A stretch of DNA of 64,000 nucleotides from Rosettibacter firmus. GTDB taxonomy: Bacteria > Bacteroidota > Ignavibacteria > Ignavibacteriales > Melioribacteraceae. The stretch spans positions 124,001 to 188,000 of the forward strand of contig NZ_JAYKGJ010000003.1 in NCBI RefSeq assembly GCF_036860695.1, given 5' to 3'. The notes under the pieces are model-generated. The model saw nothing but the letters and a program-made list of their open reading frames with translations. It did not search any database and was not told the origin of the DNA. Positions 29,860 through 37,076 of this stretch are shown here, piece after piece. Made by a program: the position numbers and the translations under genes. The stretch's first letter is position 1. Every line of letters begins with the position of its first letter.

Positions 29860-30054
29860 AATCACCTTTTAATTTTATTCAAAATATAGTTTATCAGCTA
29901 TTCATTAACAAGTTTATATAAAATTCCAGTAATTATGATTTTTTACTCAAATAAATATTACAGATTTCAGATGTATGAATAAATTATCTACTAACTCTTA
30001 AGAATTGATTATAAACTTATTATTAAAGTAGCAAAGAAAATTTTTAAATACGCA

Positions 30055-30083
30055 TTGTTTGAGTATAATATAATTTATAATTT
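30055..30083 (+). promoter_or_regulatory. Candidate promoter for the ATP-grasp gene
   Basis: TTGTTT (30055-30060) and TAATTT (30078-30083) are 17 nt apart in the 254-bp gap between two divergent genes, leaving a leader of about 25 nt. The region is over 80% A+T, so chance matches are easy. Confidence 0.3.
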
Positions 30084-30113
30084 ATAACAATTATTAAAAT
30101 ATCAAAAAGATTT

Positions 30114-31019
30114 ATGAACATTTTCGATTTAGCTATATCGTATACCTGGGAATATGATCAAGAATTTGTAGATCTTATTGAATTTATTTTCCAGAAAGAT
30201 GGACTCACAACTTTTGTTATCAGCACATATAATGTTTTTGAAGTAATTAATGCATTACAATCAAAACAACTTCACTTTCATTCATATTTGGATAGAGCAT
30301 CAGATGTAGATTCTGATTTTGAGCCAATTGCTACAATTTTATCAAAACGTAAATCTTACATAATCAATCCACATAAAAAAGTACACAGGTTCATTAATAA
30401 ATCATTCATGCATAAAGTACTATCGAAAAAAAATTTTAATCTACCAAAAACAATAATTCTTCCCCCTTATTATTACAATCATAGTATAAATATAAAACAA
30501 GAAGAACTTGATAAAATTGGTAATCCATTTATCATAAAGCCCGCAATTTATACAGGTGGCGGAGAAGGTGTTAAAATTGATGCAACAACAATCTATCAAA
30601 TACAAAAAGAAAGAATAAAAAATCAAACCGAAGAATATTTAATTCAGGAAAAAATACAACCTAAGATACTTGGTGGAAAAAGAGCATGGTTTAGAGTTTT
30701 CTGGGCATTTAATAAAGTAATTCCAACATGGTGGGATGACCAAACACACATTTATGAAACGATTAGCCATGAACAGATAAAAAAATATAATCTACATCAA
30801 CTTTATCGTATTACTAAAAGACTCTTTAAAATTACAAGAATAGATTATTTTTCTACTGAAATTGCTTTGAGTAAAAAAAACAAATTTGTATTGATTGATT
30901 ACATTAATGACCAATGTGATATGAGATTAAAATCCAATCACATAGATGGTGTGCCTGATGAAGTAGTTATTAATTTCATTGAACAGATGAAAAAGAAAGT
31001 TTTATTATTCAAAAAATAG
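30114..31019 (+). CDS. ATP-grasp-like protein of unknown function
   Basis: 301 residues. The ATP-grasp layout is visible: GNPFIIKPA (Lys142), the flexible glycine loop GGGEG at 148-152, YLIQEKI near 175-181 for adenine contacts, and IDYIND at 261-266 with Asp262 and Asn265 as likely metal ligands. The first 100 residues form a Rossmann-like pre-ATP-grasp domain. Such enzymes ligate a carboxylate to an amine or thiol, but the substrate is not evident, and no other biosynthetic genes adjoin. Its 3' end overlaps the 3' end of rsgA on the other strand by 15 nt. Confidence 0.6.
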   Translation: MNIFDLAISYTWEYDQEFVDLIEFIFQKDGLTTFVISTYNVFEVINALQSKQLHFHSYLDRASDVDSDFEPIATILSKRKSYIINPHKKVHRFINKSFMHKVLSKKNFNLPKTIILPPYYYNHSINIKQEELDKIGNPFIIKPAIYTGGGEGVKIDATTIYQIQKERIKNQTEEYLIQEKIQPKILGGKRAWFRVFWAFNKVIPTWWDDQTHIYETISHEQIKKYNLHQLYRITKRLFKITRIDYFSTEIALSKKNKFVLIDYINDQCDMRLKSNHIDGVPDEVVINFIEQMKKKVLLFKK

Positions 31020-31961
31020 ATCTTCTTCTATAGTACTTAATAAATTAATATAACTTTTATATCTCTCCTCGCTAATTTTTCCCTGATTACAAGCTTCTAC
31101 AACTGCACATCCCGGTTCGTGATTATGTGTACATGTATTAAACTTACAGTTATAAATATATTCCTTAAATTCGATGAAGTAGTGTGATAAATCCTCTTTC
31201 TTAATACCATATGGATCAATTTCTCTTATACCAGGACTATCTATTACAAATGTATTGTCATCAACTTTTTTCATAAGAACTGTAACTGTAGTATGTTTTC
31301 CTTTCAATGTATAATTACTAATTTCACCAACTTTAAGATTCAGTCCTGGATAGAGTTGATTCAGTAAACTTGATTTACCCACACCAGAATGTCCCCAGAA
31401 TAAATTGGAATTCCCCTGTAATCTATTTTTTAAATTTTCCAATCCATCTTTTGTAACCACACTAGTTTCAAAAACTTCATAACCAATTTCCTTGTAAAGA
31501 TTAACCCAGTAACTTCTATTATTTTCTTTATCAAGATCAATTTTATTTATAACAATTAATGGCACAACACCAGAACTTTCAGCAACAACAATCATTCTAT
31601 CGATTAATCTATTATTAAACTTTGGTTCAAGCCAGCTTGAAATTATTACCAGATTATCAACATTGGCAGCAATAATCTGCTCTAATCTTTCTCCTCTGAG
31701 ACTTGCACCCTTTATTCGTGGAGCTTTTCTAGAAATTTTATTTTTTCTTGGAAGTATATCTGTTATTAAACCTGTTCCATCACTATTTAGCTTAAATTCA
31801 ACATTATCTCCAACAGCTACAATATCGAGTGTAAGTAGTTTATCTTTTTTAATAGAAAATTCTTTTTGAAATTTACCTCTTAAAAAACATCTGATTTCTT
31901 TATTGTTTTCATCAAGAACATAATAGTTTTTACTCTCAATTTTGAATACTACTCCTTTAAT
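31005..31961 (-). CDS. rsgA: Ribosome small subunit-dependent GTPase A, apparent AUU start
   Basis: 318 residues when read from ATT at 31961. RsgA is a circularly permuted GTPase that checks late 30S maturation. The N-terminal OB domain begins (M)KGVVFKIESKNYYVLDE and includes RGKF and VAVGD; the GTPase motifs follow in permuted order, NKID at 139-142 (G4), GHSGVGKSS at 190-198 (G1) and DSPG at 241-244 (G3). The C-terminal zinc site uses Cys272, Cys277, His279 and Cys285. There is no ATG, GTG or TTG in frame from the upstream TAA until the ATG at 31595, which would remove the whole OB domain and cut into the GTPase. The ATT aligns with the family's initiator methionine and has AAGGAGGT 3 nt before it. 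Confidence 0.85.
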   Translation of the reverse strand: MKGVVFKIESKNYYVLDENNKEIRCFLRGKFQKEFSIKKDKLLTLDIVAVGDNVEFKLNSDGTGLITDILPRKNKISRKAPRIKGASLRGERLEQIIAANVDNLVIISSWLEPKFNNRLIDRMIVVAESSGVVPLIVINKIDLDKENNRSYWVNLYKEIGYEVFETSVVTKDGLENLKNRLQGNSNLFWGHSGVGKSSLLNQLYPGLNLKVGEISNYTLKGKHTTVTVLMKKVDDNTFVIDSPGIREIDPYGIKKEDLSHYFIEFKEYIYNCKFNTCTHNHEPGCAVVEACNQGKISEERYKSYINLLSTIEEDLFFE

Positions 31962-31964
31962 ATT

Positions 31965-31972
31965 ACCTCCTT
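31965..31972 (-). promoter_or_regulatory. Strong Shine-Dalgarno that fixes the AUU start of rsgA
   Basis: The minus strand reads AAGGAGGT over 31972-31965, a perfect 8-nt match to the anti-Shine-Dalgarno, followed by AAT and then ATT. An in-frame TAA overlaps its 5' edge, so initiation has to occur at or after this site. No ATG, GTG or TTG in any frame sits at the right distance to be the alternative. Confidence 0.8.
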
Positions 31973-32021
31973 AATTAATTTATTTTTATACACAAATCTA
32001 TTCTATCAATTATTTAAAAAC

Positions 32022-32051
32022 AAAAAGCATCTTATTTCTAAGATGCTTTTT
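32022..32051 (-). terminator. Rho-independent terminator after the OmpP1/FadL-like gene
   Basis: AAAAAGCATCTTA (32022-32034) pairs perfectly with TAAGATGCTTTTT (32039-32051) around a TTTC loop. Reading leftward (minus strand) the hairpin is followed by a second T-run, TTTTTGTTTTTAAATA, so it terminates the leftward transcript from 32082 and insulates rsgA from it. Confidence 0.8.
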
Positions 32052-32081
32052 GCGAAGGGGGCTTACCAAGTAGGGGTGTGT

Positions 32082-33527
32082 TTAAAAATTATATCTTACA
32101 CCAAGAATAAAATTACTCCTTTCTATATCCTGATAAGTTCGTGATAGATTTGAACCATAATTATCTCCAATATCTTTCCACCAGCCATAAGCATATGCCA
32201 GATTAATAGATAAATTAGAACCTGGATTTAAACCAAGTCCCGCTGTAATAAATTTTTTATCAAAATCAGAAGGATCATCTTTATAAGGTGAAGGCAAAAG
32301 CATAAATCCACCACGGAATGCTACATTAACAAAAGGAATAATGTATTCAAAACCAGCATGTAAATTAATTACTTTCCTAAATAGCTCTTTAATATCCCGG
32401 TTATTGTTTTCAATATCTCGAATATCGAGACCGCTTTTAAATTCCATCTGGGTATAATCTATAAATTTTGCATCAAAGCTAACATTCAAATTATTTTCAT
32501 TAAAAGCTGCACCTAAAGATAATTCATAAGGTGTATTGATTTTATATTCGAGTTTATTTTCGATTGGTGGATCCAGGTAAAATCGTGTTTGAGCAAAATC
32601 GCTATACGCATCTACAAAATAAGTCTCTTTTATAGTATAAAATCTTGGGGTTTTAATTGAGAATCCAAAATTAAATACTTTATTAATTTTTGTTAATAAA
32701 CCTATATTCAAATTCCAACCACTGACATCCCATTTAATTATATCATTCATATAAAAAGTCTTAAAATCTCGCGAAGAAGGCTCTAAAGGATCAAGGAGCA
32801 AATTAGAACTATAATAATCATTAATATCATCTTCCCAGTATTGTCTATCCCGTCTGAAATCTCCTCCAATTACATTTAATGTTGCACCAACAAAAACATT
32901 CTCCTGAATTTCGAGTGCAGCAGAAAAAGACCAGTTATGCAAACCTCCGTCCTGAACAATTTTACCGCTTTGATTAAGTTTACCGTTAATAAGCGTTGTA
33001 TCATACAAATATTTATTATTTCTATCATAAACTGGATAGCTTAAAACTAATTTATAAGCAATATCATCATTATAATTTGTTAAATCCTGGATTAATGAAT
33101 TATTATTGGGATTGTACCCATTAAACTTCATTGTATAATTAAAATCTTTTTGCTGATTGTATCCAAATGCTAAAACAAAACTTCCTCTTATTGTTGGTAA
33201 TGGTAAAGCAAAACTCAATTCGCTAAGCTTTGTTATGTTATTTGAAAAGTCTTCCTTTCTATTAAAAAAGGTTGTAGAGTTAGAAAATGAATCATAAGAA
33301 AATGAAGCAGAAAATTCTGACTTTTTTATTAATCCTAAACCAGCTGGATTAAAAAGTGTAGCAGAAAAATCGTTACTCAATGCTGTATAAGCATTTCCCA
33401 TTGAAAGTGCTCTTGCACCTGTAATAATTTCTGGTTCTGTTAATCTTAATGCATCATTAAAATTTTGTGATAAGCAAAAATTGTAAGAAACTAAAATCAA
33501 AATTGTTACAAGGAACGTTTTTCTCAT
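32082..33527 (-). CDS. Outer-membrane protein of the OmpP1/FadL type
   Basis: 481 residues from the ATG at 33527, preferred over 33551 because GAGG lies 6 nt upstream and a clean signal peptide follows (RKTFLVTILILVSYNFCLSQ). The mature start GARALSMGNAYTALSNDFSA followed by LFNPAGLG is the hallmark of FadL/OmpP1-type barrels in this phylum, and the protein ends in aromatic strand ILGVRYNF. Such proteins form barrels that move hydrophobic compounds or serve as T9SS-related scaffolds. It lies directly behind the Tyr-rich lipoprotein gene (gap 0-26 nt depending on start), so they are cotranscribed. Confidence 0.8.
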   Translation of the reverse strand: MRKTFLVTILILVSYNFCLSQNFNDALRLTEPEIITGARALSMGNAYTALSNDFSATLFNPAGLGLIKKSEFSASFSYDSFSNSTTFFNRKEDFSNNITKLSELSFALPLPTIRGSFVLAFGYNQQKDFNYTMKFNGYNPNNNSLIQDLTNYNDDIAYKLVLSYPVYDRNNKYLYDTTLINGKLNQSGKIVQDGGLHNWSFSAALEIQENVFVGATLNVIGGDFRRDRQYWEDDINDYYSSNLLLDPLEPSSRDFKTFYMNDIIKWDVSGWNLNIGLLTKINKVFNFGFSIKTPRFYTIKETYFVDAYSDFAQTRFYLDPPIENKLEYKINTPYELSLGAAFNENNLNVSFDAKFIDYTQMEFKSGLDIRDIENNNRDIKELFRKVINLHAGFEYIIPFVNVAFRGGFMLLPSPYKDDPSDFDKKFITAGLGLNPGSNLSINLAYAYGWWKDIGDNYGSNLSRTYQDIERSNFILGVRYNF

Positions 33528-33553
33528 ATTAATCCTCAATAATTTTTTCATTA

Positions 33554-34459
33554 TTATCTTCTTCTGCCATCTCCACCGGATCTACCACCATCTCCTCGTG
33601 TTGATTGACCACCTGAACTTGGTCTTGATGGAGGATTGTATGATGGAGTAGATGCTCTTGATTCACTTGGTGGTGGAGAATATGATGGCTGAGAAGAACT
33701 GCTTGAATTATCTCTGCTTGTATTTGTTCTTTTCCTTTCTGATCCACTATCTCTACTTCTTTCTGAACTATTTGTTCTTTCTCTTGAACTTCTATCACGA
33801 GTTGCATCTACAGGATAATTAATTCTTGTTTCGTTTCTATCTCTTTTACGCTCAACAGTTGTACCAGGAGAACCTTTTAAAAGTGTACCTGAATTATTAT
33901 CTCTATTACGTGATACTCCTGTTCTACTCAAATCAACATCGTCTGGTTTATCACTTGTTCGATTACCAGTAATATTTGTTCTCCCCGATCTATTACTTCT
34001 ATCTCCTATATCAACACTTCTTCCACCATCAGTATTTCTTAAACGAGTGTATGTATTCCTGTATTTATACTTACCCGGTGAATAGTATCCACTATGCCAG
34101 TAGTAAGGATAATACCAATAATCAGTATAAACCCAATAATTATAATGGTAAGGATAGTACCACCAGGGGTAATAATAAGGATAGTAAAAATCCCACCAGA
34201 AAGGATCATAATAATAAGTTCCAATAGTTATACTCCATCCAGGATAGTATCCCCAATAATACCTTCTGTAATAAGGTCCATCATAGTAGTAATTATAAAT
34301 ATTTACATCTCCGCGTTTTTCTGTATATGAAGTATCATCCTGTTCTTCATAGGTATAATCATCATTATATTCATAATCGGTGCGGAGAGCTAATTGAGTA
34401 TAACAACCACCAACCAAAAATAACGGAATCAATGCTAATAATCTTATATACTTTTTCAT
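33554..34459 (-). CDS. Tyrosine/tryptophan-rich lipoprotein with Arg/Ser-rich tail
   Basis: 301 residues. The lipobox is LVGGC (Cys19). Residues 55-126 contain 31 Tyr, 9 Trp and 2 Phe out of 72 (58% aromatic), in patches such as YYDPFWWDFYYPYYYPWWYY. From about residue 140 the composition changes to Arg, Ser, Asn, Asp and Gly, with a low-complexity end (SSSSQPSYSPPPSES, GGRSGGDGRRR). No known domain is evident. Both halves are compatible with a disordered, adhesive or peptidoglycan/saccharide-binding surface protein. It is directly upstream of the OmpP1-like gene. A perfect TATAAT lies 35-40 nt before its ATG. Confidence 0.65.
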   Translation of the reverse strand: MKKYIRLLALIPLFLVGGCYTQLALRTDYEYNDDYTYEEQDDTSYTEKRGDVNIYNYYYDGPYYRRYYWGYYPGWSITIGTYYYDPFWWDFYYPYYYPWWYYPYHYNYWVYTDYWYYPYYWHSGYYSPGKYKYRNTYTRLRNTDGGRSVDIGDRSNRSGRTNITGNRTSDKPDDVDLSRTGVSRNRDNNSGTLLKGSPGTTVERKRDRNETRINYPVDATRDRSSRERTNSSERSRDSGSERKRTNTSRDNSSSSSQPSYSPPPSESRASTPSYNPPSRPSSGGQSTRGDGGRSGGDGRRR

Positions 34460-34589
34460 TTTCTTAAATCCTTTTTCTTTTTCTTGGACAAAAATTATAC
34501 CTAAAAAAGTTTAAAAGAAATGCTAAAATGAATGGATGTCTAAAAAGAATGTATATAATTATAAACTATTGTGTCTTTAATACATTACA

Positions 34590-35363
34590 CTAAAAAATAG
34601 ACTTGACATATTCTACAAAAATTCCACGATCAGCTTTGCTGCTTGTAAACTTTTTATTATCTAGTAAATCTCTTAGATTTATGCCAAGTGTAAAACCATC
34701 GGCAACAGACCATCTTAATCCCATATTTAAATATCCATTTCCACTTCCGAGAGATTGACCGGTATTATCATTAATCGCAAAATCATATTCTCCCACAAAA
34801 GAAATTTTATCACCAATAGTTTTTTCTAAGCCTACAGAAATGTTCAGATCTTTATCTGAGTCATCTCTTTCAAGCGAATAATTTACAGTTCCATGAAGGC
34901 TTAAATAACCAAAGAATTCAAAATTTTTAGCTGCAGAAATAAAAAATCCAGAAGATTTTATTTGAAATCTATTTAATTCTTTATCATAAAAACCCTTGCC
35001 CTGTGAATCAAATCCAATGGTTAATGCTGGTGAAGTAATAGTTTCGTTAATTATTCTCAATCTAACATTAACACCTGGTAATTCGTACCAATCAATTTTT
35101 CCCTGTCCAATAATATTACTTCCACCATATGAAATTCCAAAGCTGAAGTTATCAAAAACTCCAACTTCTATTTTTGAAATTACAACTCCCAGAGGCATAA
35201 CATCTAATGATATTCCAACAACACCTTTATCCAGTACACCAGCGGTAGGAATATCGATTAAGTTTCTATATTCATAATTTGCTTTTGTACCAGATGTTTG
35301 AGGAAAAGCCTCAGTGGATAAAGTAATGATCAGTATAAAAAGAAATTTATAATAAAATTTCAT
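34590..35363 (-). CDS. Small probable outer-membrane beta-barrel protein
   Basis: 257 residues. A signal peptide (FYYKFLFILIITLSTEAFPQ) leads into RNLIDIPTAGVLDKGVVGIS, reminiscent of YjbH-like barrels where a strand pair opens with IPTA. Alternating-strand segments run to the C-terminus (GYLNMGLRWSVADGFTLGIN, ending VEYVKSIF with a terminal Phe, the typical signal for barrel insertion). I do not know the specific family. It is separated from its neighbours by 75 and 130 bp and may be a single-gene unit. Confidence 0.6.
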   Translation of the reverse strand: MKFYYKFLFILIITLSTEAFPQTSGTKANYEYRNLIDIPTAGVLDKGVVGISLDVMPLGVVISKIEVGVFDNFSFGISYGGSNIIGQGKIDWYELPGVNVRLRIINETITSPALTIGFDSQGKGFYDKELNRFQIKSSGFFISAAKNFEFFGYLSLHGTVNYSLERDDSDKDLNISVGLEKTIGDKISFVGEYDFAINDNTGQSLGSGNGYLNMGLRWSVADGFTLGINLRDLLDNKKFTSSKADRGIFVEYVKSIF

Positions 35364-35438
35364 AATTGAATAAACTTTTAATTATTAAAACAAATTATAC
35401 GATAATTTTTTTAATATCTAAAATAAATATTACATAAT

Positions 35439-36857
35439 CTATATTTTTTTTCTTTTATAAGTTGTTCCCTCTTTACTATCTTGAAGTATAATTCCAAGTT
35501 TATTTAATTCATCTCTTATCAAATCAGAAAGTGCATAATTCTTTTCCTTCTTCAATAAAAGTCTAACATTAATAAGAAGTTCAATTAATTTATCCTCAAT
35601 AGATTCTTCTTTTATTCCATTTAATAAAGAATCAAAATGAATTATGCCAAGAACAGCTTCTGCTGTATCCTGCAAAAATTTCTTTACTCTTCTATAAAAA
35701 TCAGTATTAATCTTTTCATGTTCAGATATTATTTTATTTATGCTTTTCACAAACTCAAAAATTACTGCCACTGCTTGTGGAGTATTAATATCATCATCCA
35801 TAACTTTTTCGAATTCTTTATAGTAGAATGAAAAATCAAATTCGGGCATAACTCCTTCGTTACTACCCTTCTTTAATTCTGATTCTATTTTATCAGCAAG
35901 ATTTTTTATTTTTTCTACCCCTTTTTCTGCAGCAGTTAAAAGTTCTTCACTAAAATTTAATGGCCCTCTATAATGAGTTTGAGAAAAGAATAATCTTATT
36001 GCTTCTGCAGAATACTTTGATAAAAGTTCTCTTGCAGTTATAATATTTCCCAATGATTTCGACATTTTTTCATTTTGAATATTAAGGAAACCAAAGTGCA
36101 TCCAGTATTTAACAAATTTCTTTTCATTTGCAGCTTCGCTTTGTGCAATCTCATTTTCATGATGTGGGAATATTAAATCGTTTCCTCCAGCATGAATATC
36201 AATTGATAAGCCAAGATGTTTACAACTCATTGTTGAGCATTCGATATGCCAGCCAGGTCTCCCTTTCCCCCATGGACTATCCCAGCTGGGTTCCCCTTCT
36301 TTTGCTTTTTTCCACAGAACAAAATCAAGCGGATTTTTCTTTGCATCATTTATTTCAATTCTTGCCCCAGCTTCAAGTTCTTCTAAGTTTTTACCACTTA
36401 GTTTCCCATAATTTTCAAATTTTGAAATATCATAGTAAACATTTCCATCTATTTCATAAGCATAACCTTTTTTTACCAGGGTCTTTATCATTTCAATTAT
36501 ATCCTCAATAGAATCAGTAGCTCGTGGATACACATTGGCAGGTTTAATTTTCAATTTTGAGATATCTTCATAAAAAGCATTTGTAAAGAACTTAGCAATT
36601 TCATCTGTTGGTTTTTTATATTCTTTAGATTTATTAATTATTTTATCATCAATATCTGTAATATTCATTACAAATTTCACAACATATCCTTTGTATTCAA
36701 GATATCTACGTACAATATCTGCCATTATAAAAGAACGAGCATTTCCAATATGAAAATAATCATAAACTGTAGGTCCACAGACATAAAAGTTTACTGTGGG
36801 AGGATTAATCGGAATAAATTCTTCTTTAGTTTTAGAAAAGGTATTATAAATTTGCAT
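35439..36857 (-). CDS. cysS: Cysteinyl-tRNA synthetase
   Basis: 472 residues, the usual size. It attaches cysteine to tRNA-Cys. The class I signatures are FHIGNARSF (HIGH equivalent, near 36-44) and KMSKSLGN; zinc-binding residues appear as CGPTVYDY (Cys27), ECSTMS and HHENE. The anticodon-binding C-terminal domain (from about 330) ends ILQDSKEGTTYKRKK, as in other CysRS. It is transcribed away from the cytochrome gene, with a 219-bp gap between them. Confidence 0.96.
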   Translation of the reverse strand: MQIYNTFSKTKEEFIPINPPTVNFYVCGPTVYDYFHIGNARSFIMADIVRRYLEYKGYVVKFVMNITDIDDKIINKSKEYKKPTDEIAKFFTNAFYEDISKLKIKPANVYPRATDSIEDIIEMIKTLVKKGYAYEIDGNVYYDISKFENYGKLSGKNLEELEAGARIEINDAKKNPLDFVLWKKAKEGEPSWDSPWGKGRPGWHIECSTMSCKHLGLSIDIHAGGNDLIFPHHENEIAQSEAANEKKFVKYWMHFGFLNIQNEKMSKSLGNIITARELLSKYSAEAIRLFFSQTHYRGPLNFSEELLTAAEKGVEKIKNLADKIESELKKGSNEGVMPEFDFSFYYKEFEKVMDDDINTPQAVAVIFEFVKSINKIISEHEKINTDFYRRVKKFLQDTAEAVLGIIHFDSLLNGIKEESIEDKLIELLINVRLLLKKEKNYALSDLIRDELNKLGIILQDSKEGTTYKRKKI

Positions 36858-36978
36858 TATAATTCCAAAATTTGGGAAAAAATATACGAATAGTGCTTTG
36901 TTTATACAAATTTAATTATGGAACGAAATTTGACAATAAAAGATAAAAAGATATTTTAACAAAAAATATAATTAGACT

Positions 36979-37008
36979 TTGACATCTTACTTGTTCTTTT
37001 TATATTTT
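36979..37008 (+). promoter_or_regulatory. Candidate promoter for the multiheme cytochrome gene
   Basis: TTGACA at 36979-36984 precedes overlapping -10 candidates TATATT (37001-37006, spacer 16) and TATTTT (37003-37008, spacer 18). A leader of about 60 nt ends in AAGGGAGG (37063-37070), 6 nt before the ATG at 37077. This is one of the best promoter-plus-ribosome-site combinations in the window and predicts high expression. Confidence 0.5.
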
Positions 37009-37076
37009 AATAAGAAAAAAATATCTTATTAACTTAAAAATCCAGTATTACCTTACTCAACTAAGGGAGGACCTAT

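Noticed and set aside
31005-31595. Short 196-residue rsgA starting at the ATG at 31595
   Set aside because: The upstream 122 codons encode the family's OB domain without interruption, with a strong ribosome site before them; the short form would lack the OB domain and the first strand of the GTPase.
33529-33807. Separate 92-residue protein in another frame of the Tyr-rich lipoprotein gene
   Set aside because: It is a shadow of the repetitive Arg/Ser codons; composition (Gln/His/Val-rich) has no ribosome site and the real frame has a signal peptide and lipobox.
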